From the IMG/VR virus record IMGVR_UViG_3300025030_000053, positions 41,767-105,766 of that record: a stretch of DNA of 64,000 nucleotides; one strand, 5' to 3'. Of the stretch, positions 42,811-51,400 are shown one piece after another. Position numbers and translations under genes: made by a program. The notes beneath the pieces were generated by a model. The model searched no databases. It had not been told where the DNA came from and worked only from the letters and a program-made list of their open reading frames with translations. This stretch comes from a virus. Numbering within the stretch: position 1 is the stretch's first letter; each line of letters opens with the position of its first letter.

Positions 42811-44057
42811 TATTCTTCTCCTAGATGATAAGCTATATGATCATAGTCTTTGTCGCCAAGTTGGTGATCACATAATGGACATTGATTATTTTGGTTAAAA
42901 TATTTATATATGTATAATTTCATATTATTTATATCATTGCTCTTTGATTTTTTAAATTCATTGATTTTATTTTCTATTGATTTTTCTTCGTCAGATATGT
43001 TGGAAATAGTTTTTTTATATTTTTCATATTTCTCTAAAATATTGATTATTTTTTCATATTTATTTATATTCAGGTTATATTTTGTTTGGTTGCTATTAAT
43101 GGAATTATCTATATTTTTCAGATTTTTATTTATTTTGTCTATTTGAATGATTATTGTATTTGACAATTCCATTTTAGAAATAAGTAAATCTACATATTGC
43201 AATTTTGTCTCCACAGAAACAAATTTATTTAATTTTTTTATTTCATTATTGACAATTGAATATCTATTTTTTAGATATTCTGCTTCAATCAATATTTTCT
43301 TTGCTATTGAAATTTTTCGCTCTAATTCCTCATTGCGTTCAATTTTAGGAATAATAATATTTTCAATTAAATTTATTTTTTCTGATACATCTGGGAAAAA
43401 TTCAATTTCATTCGTAAGTCTGGCGTATTCTTCTGCATATATTTTTTCTTTTGTTGGGAATTCTCCATGATGATGTATTCTTGAATTGATCACAGACAAA
43501 GCTTCTTCAAATAAATCAAGGTTATTCAACTTTGAAATGATTCCAGATAGAGCATTACCTTGATATGTTAAAGCCCTCGGTGGCTCAAATTGGGCCAGAT
43601 AATTGACTATATTCTTTTTGCCTCCGATGAGAACTGAACCAAAACCTAAAACTTCTTTGATTTCGTCTGGAACATCATATCCGAACTGGTTGTAGGTAGT
43701 TTCTCCCACATCTGGATTTATCAAAATATATTTATTCGCTGATCCGCCGGTAGAATCCTGATTGCCGGATCTTCTACGGATAACTTTATATCCATTAGAA
43801 AGTTCTATTTCAACAGATGCAATATTGTGTTGTTTTCTTTTTTTATCAGATTTTTGAGATTGTATAGAATCGTAATCTTTTCTAACAAATTTATTAGAAG
43901 ATGGTTCATTAAAACAAACCCATATGATTGCTCTGATCAATGAAGATTTACCAGAATTTGAACTACCAGTAAGAATGTTGAATCCTGGGCTAAATTCAAC
44001 ATATGTATCTTTGTGGCTTTCAAAGTTTTGTATTTTTATATTTTTTATCCAAATCAT
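42810..44057 (-). CDS. sbcC: SbcC/Rad50 N-terminal half with zinc hook (split gene)
   Basis: A 415-residue protein. Walker A is GSSNSGKSS (31-39) in the ABC fold start KIQNFESHKDTYVEFSPGFN. A long coiled coil follows. The chain ends 20 residues after the zinc hook CPLC (C393, C396), at the tip of the coil. The return arm and second ATPase half are therefore on other genes (41586 and 40877). The gene start overlaps the upstream gene by ATGA. Confidence 0.88.
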   Translation of the reverse strand: MIWIKNIKIQNFESHKDTYVEFSPGFNILTGSSNSGKSSLIRAIIWVCFNEPSSNKFVRKDYDSIQSQKSDKKRKQHNIASVEIELSNGYKVIRRRSGNQDSTGGSANKYILINPDVGETTYNQFGYDVPDEIKEVLGFGSVLIGGKKNIVNYLAQFEPPRALTYQGNALSGIISKLNNLDLFEEALSVINSRIHHHGEFPTKEKIYAEEYARLTNEIEFFPDVSEKINLIENIIIPKIERNEELERKISIAKKILIEAEYLKNRYSIVNNEIKKLNKFVSVETKLQYVDLLISKMELSNTIIIQIDKINKNLKNIDNSINSNQTKYNLNINKYEKIINILEKYEKYKKTISNISDEEKSIENKINEFKKSKSNDINNMKLYIYKYFNQNNQCPLCDHQLGDKDYDHIAYHLGEE

Positions 44058-44839
44058 ATTTTATATTTATTCAAGATATATTCCATATAGTCAGAATTAT
44101 TTTTAGATAGTTTGTTTTTGATATTTTTTTCTCTTGCTTCATAATTGAAATGCTTCATCATCGCACTTCGATCTTGAATATCTCCGGTAAAAGGAGACTC
44201 TTCAACAACGCGATTTTCAACTGGATTAATATTGCTTTGCTCGATCCTTCGTTCGGACATTTCTCGCGCCAAAATAGAATTTTTTACTTCAATGGAAACA
44301 CCATCTTTTTGCATATCAATAATATCTTTTGAAATATTTTCTATATCTTTAAATATGGAGCATCTTTCTTCGTGAATGGAAACTATTTTTGGGTTTATTT
44401 TATATACAAACATTTGATTATCTATATATTTTTCTAATTTTAACTCTTGAATATAATTTTCAAAATTATTCCATCCATCATCTAAAAGTTCTCTCAACAA
44501 GTGAGAATATGACATAATAAAATCATATATATTTATTGAATCATCTATGTATTTTTCAAACACGCCGCTCAGCGGTGCATCTAATGCTTTCTTTGTGTGT
44601 GTCAGAACTATTTCATCATCTTTGACTTTTGTGGCACTATAATATTCCAAAAATCCCTCTGATACTGCCATTCCTGCACGAAGTATTCCAGAAATTTGCA
44701 ATGAATCATGATTTTTTGATTGTTCTAAAAATTCTTTTATAGATTTAATATAAATGATGTTTTCATTATCTGGCAAAAATTTCAGACTATTAAGATAGTC
44801 TTCGTGTTTTCCATAGATGTATAATTTTATTAAAGGCAT
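44054..44839 (-). CDS. Unknown protein (261 aa) at the head of the SbcCD operon
   Basis: The ribosome site is ggagaataaaaaATG. The N-terminal PLIKLYIYGKHEDYLNSLKF and ISGILRAGMAVSEGFLEYYS look like an alpha/beta domain. The C-terminal part is helical and charged. No family is recognised. It is coupled to the split sbcC gene by ATGA, which suggests a link to DNA-end processing. Confidence 0.65.
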   Translation of the reverse strand: MPLIKLYIYGKHEDYLNSLKFLPDNENIIYIKSIKEFLEQSKNHDSLQISGILRAGMAVSEGFLEYYSATKVKDDEIVLTHTKKALDAPLSGVFEKYIDDSINIYDFIMSYSHLLRELLDDGWNNFENYIQELKLEKYIDNQMFVYKINPKIVSIHEERCSIFKDIENISKDIIDMQKDGVSIEVKNSILAREMSERRIEQSNINPVENRVVEESPFTGDIQDRSAMMKHFNYEAREKNIKNKLSKNNSDYMEYILNKYKI

Positions 44840-44879
44840 TTTTTATTCTCCAAAGAAATAATAGTTTGGGAGTGATATT

Positions 44880-45086
44880 ATGTCAAAAGTATTGAAAAAA
44901 ATTGTAGATTATGAAATTGCTATGGATTTGATCAATGATTTGAGAGCAAAAATAAAAATAAATCCAACTATGGAAGATTATGACGATTTGTTGCAATGTT
45001 GGAATAGACTATATGAATATATGTCGACTGCCCCAGTAGAACAAACAGGAGCGTCACTCCCCAGGATACTCACCGCTCGGCGATGA
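44880..45086 (+). CDS. Small unknown protein (68 aa)
   Basis: A rightward gene with the ribosome site gggagtgatattATG, divergent from the SbcCD operon. The product is helical (IAMDLINDLRAKIKINPTME). It overlaps the next leftward gene by 33 bases at its end. No family is recognised. Confidence 0.5.
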   Translation: MSKVLKKIVDYEIAMDLINDLRAKIKINPTMEDYDDLLQCWNRLYEYMSTAPVEQTGASLPRILTARR

Positions 45087-45425
45087 ATTCAAGCACAACC
45101 TAGACGATAATCTGATATTTTTCAATATATTTTCTATAATTTCAAATGATTTTTTTATAGATTTCAAAAGATTGATATCAAGAAATATATATATTTCTTC
45201 TTCAATTTCTCTGATATATAAATTATTTAATCCCTTGAATGAATCTTCTATTGCAATAGAAGATATATATTTTATTTTAGAATATGGAATATTTTGAAAA
45301 TGGTTAGATAGAATTTCTTTTAGTGCTATATCTATTTGATATTTGAGAACATTTATGTTCTCATTTGTAGATATTGAAAACAAAATTTTATCGCTGCCGT
45401 AATCCCACTCAAATTTATTTAACAT
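45054..45425 (-). CDS. Unknown protein (123 aa)
   Basis: An alternating alpha/beta sequence (KILFSISTNENINVLKYQID, EEIYIFLDINLLKS) with no recognised motif. Its start overlaps the stop of the upstream zinc-ribbon gene by one base. The last 11 codons overlap the convergent small gene. Confidence 0.6.
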   Translation of the reverse strand: MLNKFEWDYGSDKILFSISTNENINVLKYQIDIALKEILSNHFQNIPYSKIKYISSIAIEDSFKGLNNLYIREIEEEIYIFLDINLLKSIKKSFEIIENILKNIRLSSRLCLNSSPSGEYPGE

Positions 45426-46186
45426 TATTTTCTCACAAATATTTCAGAATTATTAGTTGTTTGTTTTGATTTTTTCCAATCTTTTTCACAATCATAACAA
45501 TAGAATGAATCTATTCCTAAATTTAGGATATTGTTTCCACACTCACCACAATATGGGCATGATACTCCTTTGAGATTAGAAAGTTCTTCTTCTTCATTGA
45601 TCTCAAAATATTCTATCATAAATTCCTTGTCATCGAAATCAGCATCTATAAATATTGAATTTTCTTCTTTTAATATTTCTTCATAATTTTCACTAATTTC
45701 TTTTAGTTGATTAGATACAAATTCAATTCTGTCATCTTCTGAAATTCCTACAACAGAATTGCTTGATGATGTTTTCTTTGTTCTCAATATTTCTAATGAT
45801 CTTTCTACAAAAATATAAATATATTCATTCAAGATTGGCAAATCTGATTTTTTGAAATCATCTAAATTAGGAATAAATATATCTGTATCCTTGGTGATGT
45901 TCAAAGATATTATATGATCTAATTTTTTTAGAATATTTTCAATATTAAATTTTTCTTCATCTATAATTTTTGATACATATATCAGTAGACAAGCAAATGA
46001 AACTTTGAATAAATTTTCTTTTGATATAGATTTTATATTGATGCTGACATTGTTCAATTTTATATTTAATTCAGATTGTTTTTCTGAATCTAATAATTCC
46101 AGATATTTAGGATATTTCATTTCACAATATGAAAGAAATTTATCTTCTGATGTCATATCAACTAATATTCCATTATTATTTTCCAT
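45425..46186 (-). CDS. Protein with C-terminal zinc ribbon
   Basis: 253 residues from the ATG at 46186 (ggagacatat upstream). The first 200 residues are helical. The C-terminal SCPYCGECGNN and FYCYDCEKDWKKS form a CxxC...CxxC zinc ribbon of the type found in transcription or replication factors. No family is recognised. Confidence 0.65.
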   Translation of the reverse strand: MENNNGILVDMTSEDKFLSYCEMKYPKYLELLDSEKQSELNIKLNNVSINIKSISKENLFKVSFACLLIYVSKIIDEEKFNIENILKKLDHIISLNITKDTDIFIPNLDDFKKSDLPILNEYIYIFVERSLEILRTKKTSSSNSVVGISEDDRIEFVSNQLKEISENYEEILKEENSIFIDADFDDKEFMIEYFEINEEEELSNLKGVSCPYCGECGNNILNLGIDSFYCYDCEKDWKKSKQTTNNSEIFVRK

Positions 46187-46213
46187 ATATGTCTCCATTA
46201 AAAAGGTTTCAAG

Positions 46214-46229
46214 GATATTATATTAGAAT
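46214..46229 (-). promoter_or_regulatory. Putative promoter -10 box
   Basis: Read leftward the box is attctaataaatatc-like (attctaatataatatc), a variant of the recurring motif, 27 bases before the ATG at 46186. Confidence 0.4.
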
Positions 46230-46261
46230 TAAACTTCAAATATCAAATTTTGGAGAGTAAA

Positions 46262-46714
46262 ATGGAAAATGAATTATTGGGATTTCAAAAAGAATATTGG
46301 CGAGCATTGACATTCAACAACAAGCAAGAAGCAGATGATATAGAAAAAAGATGGGAGAAGCATTCAAAAAAGCAATTAGACTTGTTGAAAAAAGAAGCAC
46401 AATTAAAAATTATTGAAGATATTTATGATAATATAAATTATTTAGATAGTTTAGCGTATGCTAATGATAATAATTCTAATTGGAATGATTATCTGGAATT
46501 TTTAAAAGAATCTAAAAATAACAGAGAAATTATAACCAAATTTGCATCTAATTCTGATTATATCTATGGCAAAAAGTTTGTTGTATCTAATAAACTTTTT
46601 GAAGAAAAAATGATGACATTAGAAAATCCAGTAATTGAATTCAAAATTTTAAGAAATAGTTTAAAAGATTTTCAATCAGAACTAGAATCGGAAATTTCTT
46701 CACCGACTTCATAG
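46262..46714 (+). CDS. Unknown helical protein (150 aa)
   Basis: The ATG at 46262 with ggagagtaaa upstream is preferred over a TTG four codons earlier. The sequence is strongly charged and helical (KRWEKHSKKQLDLLKKEAQL). It overlaps the convergent gene by 43 bases. No family is recognised. Confidence 0.6.
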   Translation: MENELLGFQKEYWRALTFNNKQEADDIEKRWEKHSKKQLDLLKKEAQLKIIEDIYDNINYLDSLAYANDNNSNWNDYLEFLKESKNNREIITKFASNSDYIYGKKFVVSNKLFEEKMMTLENPVIEFKILRNSLKDFQSELESEISSPTS

Positions 46715-46953
46715 TCTAAAAATGAAAGTGCCCCTCCTCTGTATATAAAATCTTTTAGTCCAGATATATCTTTATTTAGTTCTGGAACATTCAATGTATT
46801 TCTAAAAATTATTTCAATGTAATCTTTCATTTCTGACATAAGAGAAATTTGAGTACAGATCAAAATTCTATCAATATTTTCTTCCTCTATTGATTTAGCA
46901 AATATATTTATAAATTGTGATTTTTTCAGTCTTGGTAGTCTATCATTCATCAT
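46672..46953 (-). CDS. Unknown protein (93 aa)
   Basis: It starts inside the end of the upstream gene (11-base overlap), so translation is probably coupled. The chain is helical and acidic at the end (VGEEISDSSSD). The 3' end overlaps a rightward gene. No family is recognised. Confidence 0.55.
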   Translation of the reverse strand: MMNDRLPRLKKSQFINIFAKSIEEENIDRILICTQISLMSEMKDYIEIIFRNTLNVPELNKDISGLKDFIYRGGALSFLDYEVGEEISDSSSD

Positions 46954-47461
46954 TGTTGGCCTTTCTAATAATTATATTTTGATCATCAACCCTGTCGCCA
47001 TTTGAAATTTCATTAGGCATCACACCACTAATTATCACTTTGTCGTTCTCATTGATATTTCTAGGGACTATATTCGTAGATATATAAAATATTTTATTTT
47101 TTTGTTTAATCAAAGTGTATTTGTCATCTATTTTTTTGACATGTGCTATTGACTTATTATTGGATTCTTTTTCAAAGAACTCTTTTTTATTGATGTAGTT
47201 GCAAGACAAGCATCTAATTAAATTTATATCTAATTTGTTGAATTTAATATTTCTTGATATATACTTGTTTAATTTCTTGTTGAAAATAATTTCTGATATA
47301 AAATCTTTGGAATCAATCCAGAATGCAAAAAAATTGTTATTTATATTTGTCCCACAATTTGGACAAACTATTTCTATTTTTTCTATCGCCTCTCCTACTG
47401 GAGAATAATTAGATGCCATCGGAAAAAGGACTTCTGAATTTTTTGAAGAATTTATTTTCAT
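46943..47461 (-). CDS. Unknown zinc-ribbon-like protein (172 aa)
   Basis: Two cysteine pairs (CPNCGTNINNN and CLSCNYINKKE) could bind one zinc. A beta-type domain follows. The start at 47461 has no ribosome site; a second ATG (MASNYSPVGEA) also lacks one. A palindrome, agagtactct (47470-47479), lies in the short divergent gap and may be an operator for this gene and the rightward HD gene. Confidence 0.55.
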   Translation of the reverse strand: MKINSSKNSEVLFPMASNYSPVGEAIEKIEIVCPNCGTNINNNFFAFWIDSKDFISEIIFNKKLNKYISRNIKFNKLDINLIRCLSCNYINKKEFFEKESNNKSIAHVKKIDDKYTLIKQKNKIFYISTNIVPRNINENDKVIISGVMPNEISNGDRVDDQNIIIRKANNDE

Positions 47462-47484
47462 AGTTTAGGAGAGTACTCTTATCA

Positions 47485-48522
47485 ATGACAACTTTCAACT
47501 GGCTAAAAATGGCATCTGAGGAAATAAAAAACCAAGCAAACGGAATTTCAGACTTTGAAGGACACCAATGGCGCGATATCGGTGCTGATGAACTTCAAAA
47601 TTTGAAGCATAAATTTGACTGGATGAATGAATATTACTCTGATGAAGAAGAAATTCCACACGATACTCCATACCACCAAGAGAGTTTAATTGAACACATA
47701 CGACAAGTATCACAACAAATCAAAAATTTTCGAGCCTACCCAAACAATCCGCTCCTGGCTGATTTACTAGCAATTGCTGGAATTTTTCACGATCATTGGA
47801 AAATCAGAACCAGGGCGCCAAAAACAAGATTCATTTGTCCAGATTGCAACTATCCAAACACCAAATCAGAAGAACCTTGCAAAAATTGCGGCAGCGAATC
47901 TTCCAAACAAGAAAAAGAAGTAATGGGATATCACGGACACGAGGAATTAGGATCTAGAAGTGAAAATCTTTTTCCAAGACTAGAATCTATTGGTGTTCCT
48001 AGACAATATTGGGAGATTGTCCAATTTTTAGTCAGAAATCATCTAGCAATTCACGATCTAATTGAAACTCTCGCCCACAATGATCAATTATCTGAAAAAC
48101 AAATTTCAAGATGGTCAAAAATGTTCAGCAACAAAGTTGGAATACCATTGGAAGATATGATCAGAATGTCTATCATTTTGTCAATGGCTGACAATTTGGG
48201 TAGAATCACTCAATTGCCATCAAAATACACAATGAAAGATTTATCAAGGGGTAAAGTCCAAGAAACTCAATTACTGGCTATTGCTGATTTGATGACCGCA
48301 GTTGTAGTCAAAGCAATTCAAGGAAATAATGTTTCTAAAAAATCAAAACCTGATATTTCTAAAACATTCACACCAGAACAAATTCAAAGAATAGACAGGA
48401 TTCTTGATCAAGTTGGAATCAGTCTATTTGATACCGAAGCAACTGATAGAAACAAATTATTCAATCTGCTTTCAAGACTTGGAATGAAAAGATTGATTCA
48501 AGAAATTTTAAAAGTACTATAA
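47485..48522 (+). CDS. HD-domain phosphohydrolase with zinc-ribbon insertion
   Basis: A 345-residue protein. The HD metal ligands are H71 (ESLIEHIRQV), H102/D103 (GIFHDHWK), a later HGHEELG and NHLAIHD, and D in SMADNLG. Between them lies a zinc ribbon, C118/C121 and C132/C135 (CPDC...CKNC). HD enzymes of this shape cleave phosphate bonds in nucleotides or RNA ends and are often linked to tRNA repair. It is convergent with the RNA ligase gene and overlaps it by 6 bases. The N-terminal MTTFNWLKMAS carries the short motif shared with possible virion proteins. Confidence 0.78.
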   Translation: MTTFNWLKMASEEIKNQANGISDFEGHQWRDIGADELQNLKHKFDWMNEYYSDEEEIPHDTPYHQESLIEHIRQVSQQIKNFRAYPNNPLLADLLAIAGIFHDHWKIRTRAPKTRFICPDCNYPNTKSEEPCKNCGSESSKQEKEVMGYHGHEELGSRSENLFPRLESIGVPRQYWEIVQFLVRNHLAIHDLIETLAHNDQLSEKQISRWSKMFSNKVGIPLEDMIRMSIILSMADNLGRITQLPSKYTMKDLSRGKVQETQLLAIADLMTAVVVKAIQGNNVSKKSKPDISKTFTPEQIQRIDRILDQVGISLFDTEATDRNKLFNLLSRLGMKRLIQEILKVL

Positions 48523-49839
48523 AGTTTTACCATCATTTTTTGGTATCAATATATTTTCTGATATTTTTTCTATTGTTCTTTCAAGATTGGAATATTCTGA
48601 TCCAAGAATTTGAACATCAAACATTGTCATCGCCAAAGATTTCTCTAATGACGGCATCTTCATCACTTCATCAGAAGTAGCAAATTCTTTTTTGAAATTT
48701 CTAACTAATTGATTGTTTAATTCTCCAATTTGTCTTATTCTATTTGAATATTCTTGTTTCCATTGATTGATAATTTTTTGAATTATCTGAATCATTTCTG
48801 ATATTTTTTCTTTTCTTTGAATGTAAATGTCAAACCATTTTTTAGATTGTTCAATAATTTCATAATCATATTCATTTTCTTGCATTGCGTCTTTGAAATC
48901 TTGTTTTGAAATTAAAAATTGTTCTGATTCTTTTGATTTCTTTTCGCAAATCTCAACTAGAACCTTGTATGTAAATTTAGAATGCATCCTGTGCATTGCC
49001 AGATATTTTGGCCCCTTGATTTTTGTCATCAAAGGCTCATCTGGATGTCGGACCACTACACCCTCATCTTCCCATTCTCCAGATTCTTCCATTTCTGTGA
49101 TTATTTTTTTGATTTGTTTCGGACCAGCAGCCGAATTCAACTTTTCAACAATTGAAACCAAATTCAGACCAGAGTTTCTGGCAATTTCTTGCAACTGGCT
49201 CCACGGCAACATTTGTTCAGATTCTTTTTCTCTGGCGTGGATGAAGACTAAATCTGATTCTGGATATTTGATCACAGAATCATTATCTGGACCTACATAT
49301 TCAAAATACATTTCCATATCTGGACTGAAATTTGGGTCCAGAACCTTTGGATAGGCTGTTTCAAATTTTTCAACAACTGAATATCTCCACGCACCAAGAA
49401 GAGTAATCAATTGGTCAGAAGATCCTTGATCAACAGATATCGCCCCACGAGTGCGAAGAATCACAACACCTTTGAAAACAGACCTAATGATCAAAACTCC
49501 ATCTTCTTTTTTGGTGATTATTCCTCTTTTCTGTTTGATTGCATCTGAAATTTTCTGATCCCAGGATTGTAGTTTTCCAGACTCATCCAATTGCTCTCCG
49601 TAATTCATAAATTTATTCAGACCACGAGAAACAGGAATGAAATTTGGTAATTCATAGATTACCGATCTTTCTGTCATCTCATCTGGTAAATAAAAATATT
49701 TATCCTTCTCTGGCACCAAATGCACCCAATTTGGATGTCCAGCCACAGAACGCAATTTGAACCCTCTGGAACGAACCTCTTCGGGGTTCTTGATCCAATC
49801 TGGTACCGATGCTAATTTTATTGTTTTGAACTTAGACAT
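48517..49839 (-). CDS. T4 Rnl1-type RNA ligase
   Basis: A 440-residue protein with the nucleotidyl-transferase motifs: motif I KKEDGVLI (the lysine in KxDG is K111), motif III MYFEYVGPDN, motif IV EDEGVVVRH and motif V MTKIKGPKYLAMH. In T4 this ligase, with a kinase-phosphatase, reseals host tRNAs cut as antiphage defence. The C-terminal domain is helical. The N-terminus, MSKFKTIKLAS, has the recurrent lysine-x-alanine motif. The neighbouring HD hydrolase may prepare RNA ends. Confidence 0.87.
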   Translation of the reverse strand: MSKFKTIKLASVPDWIKNPEEVRSRGFKLRSVAGHPNWVHLVPEKDKYFYLPDEMTERSVIYELPNFIPVSRGLNKFMNYGEQLDESGKLQSWDQKISDAIKQKRGIITKKEDGVLIIRSVFKGVVILRTRGAISVDQGSSDQLITLLGAWRYSVVEKFETAYPKVLDPNFSPDMEMYFEYVGPDNDSVIKYPESDLVFIHAREKESEQMLPWSQLQEIARNSGLNLVSIVEKLNSAAGPKQIKKIITEMEESGEWEDEGVVVRHPDEPLMTKIKGPKYLAMHRMHSKFTYKVLVEICEKKSKESEQFLISKQDFKDAMQENEYDYEIIEQSKKWFDIYIQRKEKISEMIQIIQKIINQWKQEYSNRIRQIGELNNQLVRNFKKEFATSDEVMKMPSLEKSLAMTMFDVQILGSEYSNLERTIEKISENILIPKNDGKTL

Positions 49840-49871
49840 ATCATTTGTTTATATCATCAAAAAACAGAATT

Positions 49872-49991
49872 CTATTTATCTATCCACATCAATACTAATC
49901 CAATAACCATAATAATTGATCCTGCTACAATTAATCCAGGATCCCCATTACCACCAACATACTTCAAAAAAGGTACAAAAGCAACAATCAT
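49872..49991 (-). CDS. Possible very small membrane protein (39 aa)
   Basis: An open frame of 39 codons from the ATG at 49991. The product is MIVAFVPFLKYVGGNGDPGL followed by IVAGSIIMVIGLVLMWIDK: two hydrophobic segments around a Gly/Asn/Asp turn. The frame is open further upstream to about 50048 without a usual start codon. No good ribosome site is seen, so the call is tentative. Otherwise the 300-base gap 49840-50139 holds only the promoter region described next. Confidence 0.35.
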   Translation of the reverse strand: MIVAFVPFLKYVGGNGDPGLIVAGSIIMVIGLVLMWIDK

Positions 49992-50089
49992 AGTTAAACT
50001 GGTCCATAATAATTTAGTTCCAATATTTTTTCCTCTGATTAAATTTAACTATATTTGTTGGAATTACCTCTTTCGTTTGAATGAAAATT

Positions 50090-50125
50090 ATAGTAGGAAA
50101 ATCTACTATTTAGATATAATATATA
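50090..50125 (+). promoter_or_regulatory. Rightward promoter with operator-like inverted repeat
   Basis: The inverted repeat atagtag-gaaaat-ctactat (50090-50109, 7-base arms) sits just before tataat (50115-50120) and covers the -35 position, as expected for an operator. The sugar-kinase operon follows. Confidence 0.45.
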
Positions 50126-50139
50126 GGAAAGGAGCAAAT

Positions 50140-50349
50140 GTGTCAAAATTTAAAATTAGAAAAGAAATCAGACGATCATTTGATATGATGAAATATAGTG
50201 GATTCACATACTATCAGAGTCTATCAATTATATCATTGATTTATTCAATCAGTCTAGCGTTGAAGGAATTAGAGAATCCGCTTGAGATAATCAATGAAGT
50301 TGCCAAGGAGGTCTATGACATCGGAGAAGAAGATGAATCAGAAGAATAA
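50140..50349 (+). CDS. Small unknown protein (69 aa), GTG start
   Basis: The start is a GTG at 50140 (aaggag 5 bases upstream); an ATG one base earlier is in another frame. The sequence is helical with a basic start (KFKIRKEIRRSFDMMKYSGF) and an acidic end. It overlaps the next gene by 17 bases. No family is recognised. Confidence 0.65.
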   Translation: MSKFKIRKEIRRSFDMMKYSGFTYYQSLSIISLIYSISLALKELENPLEIINEVAKEVYDIGEEDESEE

Positions 50350-51271
50350 AATTCTTGTCATAGGTGATTTGATGATTGATGAATATATCAATTGCGAGGT
50401 GAGCAGAATATCTCCTGAAGCACCAGTTCCTGTCGCAAAGATATTGAACAAAAAATATTCACTAGGCGGAGCTGCCAATGTTGCTTCGTCGTTGGCAATG
50501 TTTGAAGAAAATGATGTCAGATTCCTTTCTATATCTGCAAAAGAAAGGAATGGAAATCTTTTTGAAATGTTTGAACAAGAAAACATCTCAAAATTTTATG
50601 ATCTTCCATTCTTTCAAAACGACATCATCAAGACTAGGATTCTGTCGCACGGGCACCACATTGTCAGATTAGACACAGAATGTTTGGAACTGATAGATCC
50701 AGATGTAAATATCTATCTTCAACACTTGAATGGCATATTCAATTGGCAACCGGATCTGATAGTTATTTCTGATTATGACAAAGGAACTATAGATTTTATT
50801 CAAAATGATGTCAGTGATACGATTCAAGGATTGAATTGTCCTGTAATTGCAGATCTAAAACCAAAAAATTTCAGAGACTCAAAAATTATCTTTGGAAAAA
50901 CTCTTCATTCCATCCTTCCAAACAGAAAAGAATTTCTCGAAAGTGTGCCTGGAATGGAATACGAAAACATAATTCTTTTCTGGCAAGAATTTGAATTATG
51001 TGAAAACATCATAATTACCAAAAGTGAAGATGGTGTAGAGATAATCAACGACTCAGGTAGACAATCATTTCCATCACACGTCGTTGAAGTGAATGATGTC
51101 ACCGGCTGCGGAGATACGGTGACCGCAGTATATGCTCATTTAATTGCACAAAAAGAAAAACCAGAACAAGCAATTCAAATTGCCAATCGATGTGCAGGAA
51201 TTACTGCCTCTAAAATTGGAGTTCACAAGATCACTCGTGAAGAATTAGAAGCTTGTTCCGCCGACCTGTAA
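50333..51271 (+). CDS. PfkB-family sugar kinase, HldE/RfaE kinase-domain-like
   Basis: A 312-residue protein from the ATG at 50333 (ggagaagaag upstream); an alternative ATG at 50315 follows aaggagg. The start ILVIGDLMIDEY, then RISPEAPVPVAKI and LGGAANVASSLAMF, is typical of the heptose-phosphate kinase domain of HldE. The catalytic motif is NDVTGCGDTVTAV (Asp base). The nucleotidyl-transferase domain of HldE is absent. Substrate is not certain: heptose-7-phosphate in LPS synthesis is the nearest known role. Confidence 0.83.
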   Translation: MNQKNKILVIGDLMIDEYINCEVSRISPEAPVPVAKILNKKYSLGGAANVASSLAMFEENDVRFLSISAKERNGNLFEMFEQENISKFYDLPFFQNDIIKTRILSHGHHIVRLDTECLELIDPDVNIYLQHLNGIFNWQPDLIVISDYDKGTIDFIQNDVSDTIQGLNCPVIADLKPKNFRDSKIIFGKTLHSILPNRKEFLESVPGMEYENIILFWQEFELCENIIITKSEDGVEIINDSGRQSFPSHVVEVNDVTGCGDTVTAVYAHLIAQKEKPEQAIQIANRCAGITASKIGVHKITREELEACSADL

Positions 51272-51400
51272 ATAGTAAATAAGTAATGGATGCATCTACC
51301 TAAGATAATAGGGTGCAAAAAATGGGAATTTTTTTGGCGTGAAATTGATGGAAATTGATTCAGGCAGAAAGTAGTCTGATCTGCACATTGGAGAAGTGGA

